Positions 11,451 through 63,310 of a stretch of DNA of 64,000 bases are shown in pieces. Positions within the stretch are counted from its first letter, which is position 1, and each line of letters begins with the position of its first letter. Both the position numbers and the translations under genes were made by a program. Source of the stretch: Epiperipatus broadwayi. Its lineage: Eukaryota; Onychophora; Udeonychophora; Euonychophora; Peripatidae. The stretch spans positions 372,001-436,000 of the forward strand of contig JAQFVV010006306.1 in the NCBI GenBank assembly GCA_028023455.1. Direction: 5' to 3'. Below the pieces are notes generated by a model. That model was not told the origin of the DNA. It searched no databases and saw only the letters and a list, made by a program, of their open reading frames with translations.

Positions 11451-14400
11451 TGTTTCATTATTCAAAAAATTGAATATCTAATTGCCTTATTTGCATATTG
11501 TATATCAATTATATAAGCTTATCTATACTGCATAACTTTATTCAGCATTATGATTCTGGCAACATGTTTGCTGAAAGCTAGCTCAGTACAATTAATTAGT
11601 TTATGTTTATTATTTATATCTTTTCATCTGAATTAATAACGATATTGTAAATTAATAACAAAACTACTATTTACACTAGAAGTTAAATTAATCCAAATAA
11701 TACAATCTTTTATCAATAGGGGAGAAAACAACAGTTAGTGAATATAAACATAATAATCTACAGGTAAACTGATGTGCAATTATCTTAGTAGGTATCATAT
11801 GACAACACTTTTAACATACCAATAGTAAATACCAAGTCCTATTTATATAAGCTTTTTATGCTGAAGAATTTTCATTGATAATATTTACTTTTCATCAAAA
11901 TAGCATGTCCTTACACTAAAGAATATTGTTCGTGATTTCCAGATATAATTTTCTTAAAAAAAAAAATAAAAAAGAATACTATTTGCAATAGACTCCCTTT
12001 CTCATGACATAATTCCAATGACATTCGGTTATATGGAATGGTAAAAGAATCTGTTTGTATAAAAATGTGCTGAATATCAATAATTCAAGAAAAATATTAG
12101 AATAGTAGCATGCGATCATCCTCTGAAAATTCTGCACCAGAAGTTAGGCGATAAATATTATTTACAATTGTTTGTTGATAGCTAATGAATAACAGATTAA
12201 GACTATATATAAATAAAATATGTATGAAATCAAAATTGTATCTGTATGCATTAAATGTACTTTTTATCTAAATATTTAACATAATTTTGACAAACCCCGC
12301 ATATTTTAGAAAATAAAAATAAAAGAAGAACAATGAACAAAAAAAATTAATGTAACATCATTTTATCATCTTTTTATATTGAAAATCATTTGACATTTGG
12401 TTCATCCATCCATATTACAATTCATAAATCACATCCAATTATTATTATATTTATATATTCTAAAAATTACCCAAAAAAATTAATTAATTAATTAAAAATT
12501 TAAACATTTATAATGAAAAAAAACTGTCCAAAATAAATGGACAATATCAATACTAGATATCCAGACAGTAAAAGAAGAAATATTTCATAAAAGATGCATA
12601 AAATCAAAACATTAAAAAAAACCCATTCAATTTTAAAGCAAACTTTAATTTGAAAGCAAGTCAATACAGATATATTATTTGAAAGCTTCATTAAATATTG
12701 GTATATATTTCCAGCTTTTACATTGTTTTTTATTGAATTATTTACATATTAATTAAAAGGCAATTTTTTTCATCTAAACTTTGCTTGTTTAAACAGTTAA
12801 CTGCTGGAAAAATACATTTCTTGATCAAAATTTTAATAATAAACAATATGCTGTAATTGATAAATATGATATATACTGTAAATAAAATTAATTAAAGACA
12901 CTTTTGTTTTTAGCATATTATTCTTCTTTTAAAAATTACATTTTTGAATTGTTGAAAACAACCAAACGCAAAAATAATAATAAAAAAATAAAAGAAAAAA
13001 AACGTAAAAAAAAAAAAAAAATCATTCTCAGGCTGCGAGAAACATTTGAACACAAATCAAAAGTATACAAATAATATACAAAATTTAAAATATGAAAAAT
13101 AGTAAAAATTATAAAATTCTTACTGAACATTAGGTAGTGGATAATACTAACCACTATTCAGTAATTTTTTTTTTTATAAAAATAGCTTTTACAATGTGAA
13201 TTTTTCATCTACGTACTTTACACAGAGCCAAACACACACTATGCTTGTGTTCATCAATTAATATGTTGGAGTATAAATAATAAGTAGCAAGTTATAAGTT
13301 AATTCAATTTGGCTAAGTAATATGTATAGTAAAGATGAATCTTCTGCAAAAACAATTTATTCTACTTTTGCAAGTATTATGACAATAGTTTTGTAAAACC
13401 AAGGATGCCACATACGTCTTTTTTAAAAATAAAAAAAATTATAATTTTCAAATAAATGTTGAATTTAATTTTGTTTCATAATTTGTTTTTAATTATAATT
13501 TACATTTTAAACAGTAGATATGTTAATGTGATTTTCCAACAAATCTAATAGTAAACAGTTGGAAAATAATTTCACATTTATTCAAAAATTATTTACAGAA
13601 AATTACATTAAAATAATTTTTAAAAATCAAAATAAATAATAAAACATTGAAAACAATTTGTTAATTTTCTATATATTTTCTTTTTTGTATCAATGTAAAT
13701 ATCATTTCCAGATATATATTATATACATATTTGTAAATCATTACGTAATTTTTTTTTTTTTTAGGATTTACCGTTTATTTATAAATTTTCAATCTTCTAC
13801 ATTTAGTTTTATCTAATTATTTTTTTACAAAACTGTTCTTAAAAAATAAAATGGAATAATAAAAATTCCATATGGTTAGAATCATTTTAATATTATATAC
13901 ACAAAATAAATTTTATTTTCATAACAAATTAAATGAAATAAAATTTGTATTTTGAATTAGTAAATTATAATAGGATAACACTTGTGGCAGTATTTAAAAT
14001 GTACTCTGTTTGAATAAATTTACAATCAAGTGGTTAGTCTTTTATAAAATACTTCCTGTTTGAGTCATTGGACTTTTTTTTTTTTTTTGGAGAAATTTCC
14101 TAAATATCATACAATATTAAAAAAAATTAGAGAAGTGATGCTTACGTTCCTGACATGTCTCCATAATCTTGACTCCATTTCTCATACATCTCTAGACTTT
14201 GTGGAGAAACACTACATCGAATTTTTTTCAAAGATTCCAAAAAATCTTTCATGGAGATATTGCGAACCTAAATATATATTTACATAAAAAAGTATATATA
14301 TGTACATACATACAATAACATAAACAATATGTATATGCTTCAATATATTACAAACACAAATAACTAAGTTCTTCTGGAAAAATGGCATTAATGTATCTTC

Positions 14401-14499
14401 CAAATAATCTTTCGCACATATATATTTAAGTATTATGTATATCTAAAAAAAATATGGATTAATTAACTAAATAGACATCCACCCATCCATTTAAATATA
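11451..14499. other. AT-rich region, nothing recognised
   Basis: The stretch is long A- and T-runs (for example A-rich near 13005-13020, T-rich near 13748-13764) without a supported gene, RNA or transposon. Confidence 0.4.
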
Positions 14500-14903
14500 T
14501 AATATGTAAAAAAAAATTTTTTTAAATAATGATTTTATGTAAACAATACTATCCAACTAAAATAGAAAAATAAAATAATTTGACAAAAAAGTAAAAAAAA
14601 ACTGAAACTCGGTAAAAAATAGAAAAACAACAACAGAATCTCGGTTAATTTGTCATTCTCGGAAAATATCAGAGATCTTAAGAATCTAGACATGTCATAA
14701 AACAATTGGAAATTGCAGGAATATTATCAGATGCTTTTGAAATGACAATATTCCAGCAATTTCAAATTGTTTTATAATAAGGCTAGCTTTTTAAGATCTC
14801 TGATATTTTTCAAGAATGACAAATTAATTGAGATTCAGGTTTATTTTTTAATCAGCTAGAAGATAAAAGCATTATTAAAAAAAATTTTTTTTTTACATAT
14901 TAT
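14500..14903. repeat. Fold-back repeat (MITE-like)
   Basis: The outer ends 'aatatgtaaaaaaaaat' (14501) and its complement (to ~14902) and the inner pieces 'gtcattctcggaaaatatca' and 'tgatatttttcaagaatgac' form two diverged inverted arms around about 14730-14745. No coding frame is present. Arm divergence suggests an old insertion. Confidence 0.65.
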
Positions 14904-15479
14904 TTGATTAAAACTGAAAAAAAATCTCAGCCAGAATAAATTAAAAAATGTGGGCATACAGAGAGAAACATACACAGACAGGGCAAGTTAATAAGAAAAC
15001 ATTTAATTTAATATTATCATCTGTAATTTCATTTTTAATTATTAATATTGCAAAATATACATATTCTATGACTATTGTTACTCATATTTTTTTAATTATT
15101 ACTAGATTTTTTTATATGTTGGAAATGAAGAATCTGTCAATACACATTACATTAGTAACTGTCACAATTATACTTTAATTTATAAAATAATTAGTCCATA
15201 ATGATATCTATCTATGAAAATTAATATTTATTATCTTTTGAAAATTGTTTTACTATAGCAATTATTTAGATATCTATACCATTTTTATCTCATTAGTCTC
15301 ATTTCAAATACATACTTAAGCAGTTTATCAGCGATTCTGAAAAATCCATATTCTGAGTTGGGAAATACTAGAATGTTAATATAAAATTGGTGCACTGTTT
15401 AAGATTAATGTATTCATAGGTACTGTATTCTTTTGAAATGAAAATGGTCCTAGATGTTAAGTGGTGACATAGTTACAGT

Positions 15480-15590
15480 TATATATATATGTATATTGAA
15501 GCTGTGCATATATATATAAATATATATATGCTGGCTTCACCATTCACTGTGGACTAACTAAGACCCTAAGTCCAACCACAGTGAATGTAT
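15480..15590. repeat. TA microsatellite followed by a strong hairpin
   Basis: TATA runs at 15481-15530 are followed by 'cattcactgtggact' (15542-15556) and its near-complement ending at 15587. Together they form a stem of about 17 bp in two parts with a loop of ~13 nt. It sits just upstream of the LTR-like region at 15830. Its role is not evident. Confidence 0.6.
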
Positions 15591-15829
15591 GTTTCTTTTT
15601 CAAACTAAATTTATCGTTTTCTCAAATAGTTGCCTAAATTAAAGAAGGAATTGTGTTAAAGAAAAAAGATTTAATAAAATAAAATATAGAAAGTTAAAAT
15701 TATATATGCAACTATTTTTAAAATATATTTGGTAGAATTCGATAAGATAAAAATTTTCTTAATTAAATAGAATCCATTAAGAAAAGGAATTAATTAATAA
15801 AACATTTTCTGAATTGGATAAAAGAATAG

Positions 15830-17400
15830 ATAACAGGAAAATTTTGAAACAACGGGCATGATTCGCTACTAATTAGCAGATTGGAAAAAGGGTATAAATA
15901 AAGAGCTTTTCTTTTGTTCTTGGTCTTATGCTTGCGGGTAACCAGTGCTGAAGGTCAGAGAGAAAATCTTAAGAATTTTGTTGGAAGAAATTTTGCTGAA
16001 AGATTGGACAATATAGCAAACTCTTGCTTGCTGTACTTACTTCAAGTTGCACTCTATTCTTTCAGCATATAAATAAAAAAATCCAGAAATGTGTTGCTCT
16101 GCAAAAATGCAGGGGTAACCTCTTTGCCTTCGCTCTCCTGAGCCATTCCTGAGGCAGGAGTTCTAATCATGTAAGCTAACCAGAGAACTAAAGTGTCTGC
16201 CCTGTATCCGTGAATATCTGCCCTCAAACATGGAAAAATAGTTGAAGAACCGAGAAGACTTGCGGTAAACCTCTAATGAACTCATTTTGACCCACCCCAT
16301 CTAGTTACCGGTAACATTACCATAAATTAACAAAAAAATCTCTTTGTAATTTACAAATTCACTCTAGCTAGAATGATGTTTTTCTATATATATGGTTTTT
16401 TTTTAAATCTATGTGTTCGTATCTTGTCAAATTATATTTCATTAATTGCTTTCTTTTCTTTTTTTTTATCGTAATGGGAGTGGGTTATTATATATAATGG
16501 CGGCCATAGTTCTTATTAATTTAATTGAAAAATACTTTGTTTAACTTTCCGCCATTATACTCCCGTAATTAAGTTATTTATTTTATATAAATCTTTATTT
16601 AGAAAGAAAAGGAAGCAAATCATAGAAAGTGCAAAACTCTATTTTAAAATCAAGATTTAAATTGCTAAATATTCTATTATATATAAAAGAAAGATTCTTA
16701 TCAAATGCCTGTATATTTTAGTCAATGAAGGGTTACAAATTTAATGTTATATTTTGAAGAGCGTGAAATAAAACGCTCGCGTTTATATTTTAGTAATAAG
16801 AGAGAATACATTTTGGCAATATGTATTAAAAATTATTAAATAGCATTGACTCTGGGGTGTGTTGGTTAAACTTCAACTAAATCAATAAAATATCCGCCCT
16901 CTTGTTTTAGTGATCTGAATTTTATAAAAGGGAAGTTACTATTTTTCTGCGGATTTTCAGTGATAGTTGAGCTTTCTTAATATATATATTTTGCAGAGGG
17001 TTTCTTTTTTAAATTTAAAGGTCGTTGACCGTATTTATATGGCATTGTGCCTCGGGTGATCTACTGGGCCGCTCAGCATATATGACAGTGCTTCTTTTGC
17101 CAAGTTTGCTTAGGTTAACATATCTACATTCGGACCTTCTGAAAAATAAATTGTTCTGGATCTCATGTCGATATCAGTCCCTTCAATGTACGTAACTGGA
17201 CATAAGCACCAAAAACTCTGATCCTGAATCCGGGTCACACGTTTAGCGAATGGATTCCATTTTTTTTCTCTAACCTAGCTTAGAGACGGAGAGCTATCCG
17301 GTCTTGTGTTAACCTCTTGGTAACTGTTATGTCTCGAGCCTCACAGCCCACTATATGCTCTCGCCTTTGTGCATGGTCTTGTATATTTATATTTATTGGG
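15830..17400 (+). mobile_element. LTR-like region A (TATA, polyA signal, GC-richer leader)
   Basis: A TATA box (ggtataaataa near 15890) is followed ~180 bp later by 'aataaa' (about 16070) and then by GC-richer sequence. The order U3-TATA-R-polyA signal-U5 is that of an LTR. Region B (50870-52510) shares the upstream 'attttgaaacaa.gg..catg' motif 60-75 bp before its TATA and a 'ctttgcct..cgc...ttcctga' motif after its AATAAA. No TG...CA borders, target duplication or gag/pol frame were identified here, so the extent is approximate and the call is inference. Confidence 0.4.
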
Positions 17401-17929
17401 AAATCTTTCTCAAAATCTCATAGAAATGTTTCAATTATGGCTGGAAATTCCTGCTGGGGTCACTTTATCATTCTTCTTAAATCATAAGTAGGGTTGTGAT
17501 TTAAACCTGTCCAAAATGTTTAGTTGACTTTGACCACCTATTTATTTCTATGTTCTCCAACCACAGAGTTAATGAATCATGTCTCTCTCTCTTGATTTCT
17601 TTTACGTAACATTTCCATTGGCTGGAATATTTTAAAGAAGAAATTAGAACGTAAAAATTTTGTTTGTTCTTATCATTATGATCAATGGATCTTTCATATA
17701 TGTCTATCCGATTGCAGTGAAAATAGCCTGCGACACTATTAATAAAGCATTGTGTGAATTATTTTAATGTCAATAATAAAAGTTTCTATTATCTTTCATT
17801 CACTATAAATAAAATCACTTAGTATTGTTTTCTTTTGTGACATACGTATGTACATCTGATCATTATATATGTAAAAATTCCTTTTCGTGGTCTCTTCTCT
17901 CCCTGACCACCGGGCATACATTAAGATTA

Positions 17930-18060
17930 AATTCTAGTGAGGTTTGGGGAGTAAGTCGCTTAGTAGCAATCTAGAGGAGTAGGTGAGGTTCGAACCCCCT
18001 CTATCTGCATTTCTAGGTTATGTTAAAGCAGCTCTACTTTTCTTACCGTTACAATATACA
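17930..18060 (+). mobile_element. tRNA-related SINE-like fragment
   Basis: The segment has a good RNA polymerase III B box, 'ggttcgaaccccctc' (about 17986-18000), about 50 bp after an A-box-like 'agtaagtcgcttagtagcaa'. No full cloverleaf can be folded, so this is a SINE head rather than a tRNA gene. Confidence 0.45.
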
Positions 18061-20576
18061 CACACATAATAGTTATGAACAAGAATTGAGTACAATCCAT
18101 TGAGGTTTGTTTCACGATATGGTCATCAGGAAATATATGTGATATGGTTTTATACTATCAGTTATAATTAAATCGAATTAAAAAACTAAGATGTATATTT
18201 CTTTATAATGGTAAAGAAAGTAGTGTTGTAATGAATAGCTCATTTTGTTTCATAACATTAATTTATTTATATACTTGAACTTATTAATTTGGCTGTGTTT
18301 TTATGAGCCACTGAATAGGTCCATTTTCCTGATACAACATATACACATATTGTAAGTAAGAGGGCCATATGAAGGCTAAAAAGTTATTTAAAAAAAGAGT
18401 ATTAAAAAAAAGACAAAACAAAAACTCTCTTATTATTTAAGCCATCTATAAAATATGATTAATAAATATTATAATTTGGACTGACTATGGATAAACAATC
18501 TAGTCAATGCATGATGTGTGTATTATAATAGATAAATAATTATATAAAAATTACATACATTAATATTCAATAATTTATCATATAAAATCATTCTTAATAT
18601 TATTAGTTATTAATTATAATAAATAAAAAACGTATATGTTGTTATTGATTGTAATTATTATTGCAATTTGTAAAACATTATTTTTTAAAAAAAAAAGATA
18701 GACAGAATGTGAAAAAATCAATAAAGTTTATTGAAATGATTGCCTGATCGGTAAAAGAGTGCAATTTTTATATCAGAATTAATAGAGGAAGCAGACATTG
18801 AACTCAGTGACATATATCTTCAAATTCCCTGACTTAAAAACTTAACTGTGAATTAATCATATATTTTAATAGTTCAGAAATAAAAAAACATGGATTTTTA
18901 AGATAATAAAACTGAGGGAGGGGCTACCCTCATTTGTTTCTATATTTTGCCAAAAAATTGGATAAAAAGCATAACATGGAATAAGTGAATTGTATTAACA
19001 CAAATCTCTCTTCAAAATTAATGGAAAACTTATTATTTTATAATAATTGTCACTCAACTAGAAAGCAAAAATGATATACAAAAAAAATATTATTCAAAGT
19101 TGGATATTCAAGGCTAATAGCCAATAATAATAATTTCATTCAATTATCATGTTACCAGCTTCAATATGCATTACGCAGAGGGCCAGAAGTTTATTATATT
19201 TATTTTATTTTAAGTATCCATTTTTCACTCTCATTACAAATCTAATAAATAAACATAGCTAACACACGTACCCTGTGACATATTGCTATATTTTCTTTTG
19301 AGCTAGTAGTGGGTAAACGTAGGAGCTAACATATGAGTTAAAGAAAGATTTGAACCAGATCTATAGATGTCTGTCATTTTAGGGATAGTACCATAATTTG
19401 AAATCTGGCAGATATTTTTTTAAATAATACATATTATCTATAGTGGCAAGATAGAGATCTACCTATACTTTGACATGTTTGATGGAAATGACAGATATAC
19501 GGCTGGATACAGTTTGACAATCATTAATTAAAATATTAAGCTTTAAATAAAATCTATTGTTATTTCTGACACCCATTAACCCCAATATTTGAACCATTTT
19601 ACATTCAGATAAAGAATTATGTAGGTTAAAAAGAGAAGAAAAAATATAGACTCATTTCAAAATATTTACTTGAAAACAATAATTAACAATCATTTAAAAT
19701 GATTAGCTTTTAATTGTTTATCAATTAATTTAAATAATACAAAACCCATGTATTTTTCTTATAAATTTGTCCCATATTCTCTTACATCACTATTTATAGT
19801 AATTATATTTTTGCATTGTAAAAGTACTTGTGCTAATTACTTCATTTGTTAATAATTATTATTATCTAATTGTATTTACTGATTCTAAACTATCATGGGA
19901 AAACCATATTGGCTTTCTTTGCTCTCATTTTTGTATCATTTTTGGCAAATTTCATGACACATTTGTTAGATATTTATGGTAGGCAAATTTCATGTCACAT
20001 CTGTGGAATATTTATGGTATCATACTATACTAATGTTATTCATATACAATTTTAATGCACAAATCAGCGCATAACAGCAGAGCTTCTTCAAATTAAATCA
20101 CAATTTATTATAAACTTAATATAAATTATAATACATAATAAATAATGCCCGAGCGCTTTCAAGAGAATTCATTTATACTGATATAGAGCAATTTGTAAAA
20201 GAAATTGTAGATCTCACTTTGATTTTAGATTTTCATGTGATGTTTATTGGCTTAAAACATATAATTACCTATTAAATGTTAAATAATTATATCAAATTTT
20301 TTCAGGACTTCTAGTCAGAAGCAGCTTGGTTATAATGATTCCAAATTATTTAATATTCTTATGCAAGAATGTTCATTGAATTGAACTAACACCAGTTATT
20401 TGACTTTTAAAAAATGTTTACATCTTTGGTTGTATTTTATTAAATAATATTTTAAAGCTCCTTGCTCAAGCTTTTTCTTGTACGGAATTTATATCAATAT
20501 ATTGAATAAATAAATTTTTTTGTAAAAGAAAAAGATTGAAATATTATGTAATTTGAATAAATAAAATAAGACTCAC
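18061..20576. other. AT-rich presumed intron, with a 38-bp tandem repeat
   Basis: This would be intron 3' of the last spastin exon seen. A 38-bp unit beginning 'ggcaaatttcatg' is repeated at 19944 and 19982. No final spastin exon was found by reading the minus strand. Confidence 0.4.
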
Positions 20577-57932
<37,356 letters not shown>

Positions 57933-58879
57933 CTACAAAAATACAAACAAATATATATATATATATACACACACACATAATGAACTACCATCTAGCTACA
58001 TATATCTATTTTTTAAGCATATTAATAAAGTTAAAAATTTAACTGATATTTCAACTGGTTTATCTTCAAATATTAATTTATCTTCTCTGAATCCATTTTG
58101 TATTTTTCTGCACTGTAATTTTCCCATGTTAATTGTTTACACAAGAATATATTTAAAGTAATAATCAATATAAAACAAAAGTGATAAATAATTTTTGCAT
58201 AAGATTAATTATTATTTAATATTTTATACAGAAGACAACAAACACTATAAACAATTTTTAAACGTTAAACTTGACTCATCTAAAACACACATATATACCG
58301 TAAATCTTTCTCATAAAAGATTCTATTTAATAAAACATGAAAAAAAGAGACTTAATGTACCAGTATTAAAGCAGAGTCTAAAATGTTTACAAACTTGAAG
58401 ACCAACATTGGGAATGATGCTAAAAATGACAATAATAATAATAAAAGACGTACAATCAAATATTATTTTATTACAGTGTTTTTACATGCAGTCATCCCAT
58501 TACATTCATGTTTTCAGTTATTATAGTTTCACTAACTTTTATTCTGAAAAATAAATAAATAAACAAATTGGAAATTTTTGCTATAGAGAATTATTTCAAA
58601 AACAGAGAAGGTAGTTTAGTTTTAACTAATGAGATCACTTCATTTTGCATGTCCTTTTAAAAGAAAAAAGAAAAAGAGTAAAAGTTCATCAATTTTATCT
58701 AATATTAATTATCCTTTATATTTTCACGACCATTGCTAATACCAATCACTGCCACCACTACTACTACTACTACTATTAAATTCCTAGTTATAATTTATTT
58801 TTATTTATTACTATTTAATAACTTAACATGCAGAATTTTTTTAAACAAATTAACAGCATAAGTGTGTAAAACTATCAAA
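57933..58879. other. Upstream intron with (TA)n(CA)n and (ACT)n microsatellites
   Basis: A (TA)n(CA)n tract lies at about 57953-57978 and an (ACT)n tract at 58757-58775. No spastin exon was found. Confidence 0.6.
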
Positions 58880-59245
58880 ACATCACAAGATCACCATTTT
58901 ATCTGCTTACACATGCTTTTAGTAAGGGTACCACTCTCCATATAGTAGTAAGTAAAAGGTGACTGTTAGAAATTGCATTAGATCTAAGATCTAGATGCAG
59001 TGCTCTCACATCCAAGGCTCCTCACTGTCCAAAGCCACAAGCTAGAAACTAGTCTGGAGATGTTGGATGAGTAGGAACTAAAGAAGAATTTTATACATAA
59101 ACATTCCTGTATCCATTGATTACAACAGCTGGCACTTGGTGGTACTACTGTATGGAGATTATGGTAGCATATATACAAATCTTCCTGCATCCATTGATTA
59201 CAACAGCTTGTACTTGGTGGCACTACTGTACGGAGAAGCCACAAT
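58880..59245 (-). mobile_element. SINE family copies, minus orientation, partly tandem
   Basis: On the minus strand two starts 'ctcc-tacagtagt-ccacca' occur (near 59240 and 59160), each followed by 'gttgtaatcaatggat'. The second runs on through 'ccagactagtttctagcttg' and 'gagagcactgcatctagatc' to 'atcaca-gatcaccat' near 58885. Same family as 22254-22935 and 35838-36134. A frame through it (SNISRLVSSLW...) resembles one through the 22668 copy, but this follows from DNA identity and is not taken as a gene. Confidence 0.8.
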
Positions 59246-62200
59246 ACATCACATCACATAGCATAGCATAAGTGTGTGCAGAACTGCACATAATGTTAAA
59301 AATGTCTATAGTAAACATTTGTATGTATTAAAAATATATACTACTTATGAATTTTATTATGCATATATAATAAAAATTATATATGTTTATCATAAAATAT
59401 TTAACTTGGTATATACTTACACAATTTTTACAATATTATATATATATTGTGACTATGCTATTTTCCACAGTTCATTAAAAATATGTAACATAGTTAGTTC
59501 TACAAAAAAAATTAAAATTTTATCTAACAGTTAGTATATTATATTATTTGTGTGCTTAAAACAATTTAAAATATAAGGTTTAATGGACTAACAAGCTTAT
59601 CTAAATTATTTTAAAGCCATATTTAAACTTATGAGTAAAATTAATAATATAATTATAGTATAGTATTAGCGTGTAATTGTTTGAGTTAAAAATATAATGA
59701 TAAAATAACAATTTTAGTTATAAAATTTAATGTTATGTAAGTCTTTATATGTATTTTAAATATTTTTTTCTCAGTTAATAATTTTAGATTATATAATAAT
59801 GATGTCATAAAGTCTGCAATATGTGTGTTCATTTGTGTGCACGTATGTTCTTGTTAAATTAAGTCATTTTAGTTCCTGGTTGATAAAGTTAATTTATTAT
59901 TTGCATTAAAATTATGTTCCTAAAATTGATGTATCAATTTTAATCATGCAATTTATTTTATATTTATTTTTTTTTAAAAATGTATCAAAATTAATGTTAT
60001 AATGGAATAAATATTTTATATTTCAAATTTAGATTAATAAAAAAGTTTTTTATTTAAAATGTTTTTTAATATAAAAAAAAAATTAATTAAATAAATTATT
60101 TTAAGAAAAAAAAAACCTGGACAAATTAATTTATAGGTAAATTTTTCTTGACTGAAGCTGAAAAAGCCAATCAAATTATGAGGAATAAAAGTTATAAATA
60201 AAGGTGTGTGTATGTGTAATTGGTAATTATTTATAAAACCTTTTCTTTCCAATCAAATAAAAAGTTGAAGTTATAATTTGGTACTGATATATATAACAAT
60301 CTATCCCACTTGATGGCATTGTTCCTCCAACAAAACAGATCGATATAATGTTACCAGGCCACTACATTTCTTTAATATTTTAACAAAAAGAATACACAGT
60401 AAAATTACATTATTTTATTATTTTTGAAATTAATTTTATATATTTTCAATTAATAAGCAATTTTTTTTTTTGGTTTTATAATAAATGTCTTTATTTTAGC
60501 TTTTTTTTTACATAACAAATATTTTTTTCTTTTGTAACAAATGTTCCTTTAGGTTAGTTTTTTTTTTTTTTTTTTTTGGAAAGTAATTTAATATATTTGC
60601 AAAATGTTCGTTTGTTAACTTTTTTTCACTAACATTGATTTGATTACTTCAAACAGTTTTATTTTTGTTTGATAAACAATGCCTCAATAACCAATTTCTT
60701 TTTGTTTGGTAATAAATGTTCCTTTATTTTTTTTTTTTTTTTGGGGGGGGGACAACTGTAATTTAATATATTAGGCAATAGAGACAGCTTGAACAAATAC
60801 TTTTTTTCACAAGTAGCCATTTTTTCACTAATGCAAGCTCTCGCAAGGTATGAAACTTTAGATTCAGGTATGCTGAATCACCACATTTCCTAATTTTAAC
60901 ATGTTTAGAGGGGGGTGACATTGGGTACAGTGTGACAATCTGGAGGATCTTATAGTAATTCATTTAGGTTTGAAAATAATTACTTCTGACTTCATATTGG
61001 TTCACTTTCTGTCATTAAAATTATTCACACCCTATCATGATAAATTAGAGATATGTTAAGTGTCAGAATATGTATAGAGTGTAAATAACCCATATCAGAG
61101 CTAACTAATGTGGTAAGCTAAGTGTGAATTACAAGAGCAATTGATTGTGAAACACGCTGTGGGTCGCCGTTGGCCAAAAACTCAATTACTGATAGCAATT
61201 GAGAAGTTGTGCCTGATAAACAGTACTTTCAACTACTTTTGACTAGCAACAACACCATCAAGCAGGATGGATTGTCATGTGTATCACTACCTATAATTTT
61301 ATTTAAAAAATGTTTTTTTCCTGGTTAGTAAAGTGTTAAAAGTATATTCTAAAATGATGAAAAATATTTAGGAAGTTATTTTTAATTTGTTTTATTATGG
61401 AGTCTGAACTAAAATATTCCCTGTTAGTGATTCATATAAAACCAACTGGAACTGTGATAATTGGGGAAGACAAAATGAGTTATTTAACAGATGTACCCAT
61501 AGTCAGGAAACTATACTGAAGATGGCTTCATACAGACTGGAAAGTCACATTTAGAAGTTGCAAGAAATTTATTTTTAATATTTGTAGGGTTGTGTTGAAA
61601 GGACAATTTTATTTTATTTTAATTATTAATCCTGAAAAGCCAGACTGTTATGTGATATTTAAATCCATTTTTGCTTGAGGAAAGTCATTAAAAACTATTT
61701 TAAAATTTACCTCCCATTTAAGAAAAGAAGGATGAATGCAAACTAACACATATGAAGAATGTTATATCTACTAGTCTACTACCTATTATTTGTGAATGTT
61801 TTTGTTTTATAATATATACACTTAACCTTTAAAGAGACTGAATGGTTATAAAATATATTTCAAGTTCTGTGAAAATTTTGATATGAAGTAAATATGAATT
61901 GTTGGAAGAAGAGCTCTATAAAGTTTAAATACTAAAGTATAAGTTATAAATTAGAAGTTGACTATAAATATTCTTTTAAACGCTTATTAATTTCAAGAAG
62001 AATATTGTTTAAATGCTTAACATAGTGAAATCTTGCAAATTATTATTATTTGAATGTATACATGTGGAAGCAAAATTTTAAATTAGAAGAATTGATGATG
62101 AAAAAGTTAATATAAAAAAAAAATAACGAATGCTTTAAAAGGAAATATTTCTACAATGTTTTATTAAACGTGGATAAATGAAGAAACTTTTAAATATGAA

Positions 62201-63215
62201 AAATTACTTTATTAAATAATTAATTTTGGTTGCGATTTTTTTTTATATGAAATTTTTGTCATCTTGGAACAACGGAACAAACTTTATTTTAAAAGTACTG
62301 TTGTCCTGAACAGATGGAAAAAATTTCAAACATGTTTTATTGGATTTAATATGTTAAAATTACATTGAATTAGAATGAGCAGCATGCAGAGAGTGAAAAA
62401 AAAAAATCTCTATTAATGAAATTAAATCATCATGGAAAACGCTCTCTCTCTCAACCTTAAGTGCAATCGAGAACATTTTTTTTAGTAGTTTATTTTTTTT
62501 TTTGTATTAGTTAATAAATAATTACATAAGTTAATAATTATTTATCTTAGAGATAAGATATAATTTAATATTTACATGATATATAAAGTTTATTTAAATA
62601 TTTAATAGTATGAAATAAAGAAAAATAAAAATAAAACAGAAAATTTAATATTTTCTGTAGAGGTGGTCTATAACTTTCAAATGCAAGAACATCAATTAGA
62701 GAAGATGGATTCACATTATTAATCCTAAGGATAGGATTAAGGTAAACTATTATTGACATGTATTGAAATTTAATATGTGTATTTATTTATTATAAAAGTG
62801 CTAAATAAGGAAAAATAAAATGGTATGATTATCTTGTTATTTATGATATACTAATTGATTTTTGAACACCGTATAAAGGTATAAATATACCTGTTATGTA
62901 TCTAAAATTTATTTAGATAAGTAAATGTAAGAGTATGCATATTATATATTATGTTTTTAAAATACCATGAATAATTATTAATATATTGTAAACAGTATCT
63001 ATTTAGATACAATTTTTCATTTTTGATCTCTGAATTATTTTATAAAGAAAGGATTTGAATGGGAAAGTATTTATTATTGTGAAATAATTAAAATTATTTA
63101 GAACTATAATATTAAATGTTCTTGATATTACAGGATATGATAAAGATGAATTTTTAGAAATTATTTCATGTTTAGATAATAGAATTTATTTGCTATGTTG
63201 AATAAGGTATTCAGA
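59246..63215. other. AT-rich region, no gene recognised
   Basis: Contains long T- and TG-runs (60558-60578; 60727-60751, T-run directly followed by a G-run). A GC-richer patch at 61100-61290 is probably an unknown repeat. A 66-codon minus-strand frame at 60763-60963 has no recognised homology. No spastin 5' exon was found. Confidence 0.4.
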
Positions 63216-63310
63216 GTTTATATCATATATAACGGTCGGGGAAGAATTGAACTTACCATATTTGCTGTACAGGGTGCCACCAGGCCATTCGAACCTGGAA
63301 TATTTATACA
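63216..63310 (-). repeat. Possible tRNA-related repeat
   Basis: The minus strand has a B-box-like 'caggttcgaatggcctgg' (about 63280-63297) in a GC-richer patch. No cloverleaf could be drawn. Confidence 0.3.

Noticed and set aside
16200-16340. Candidate last spastin exon on the minus strand (a frame ending YGNVTGN)
   Set aside because: The preceding residues do not match the spastin C-terminal helix; only the final few look similar.
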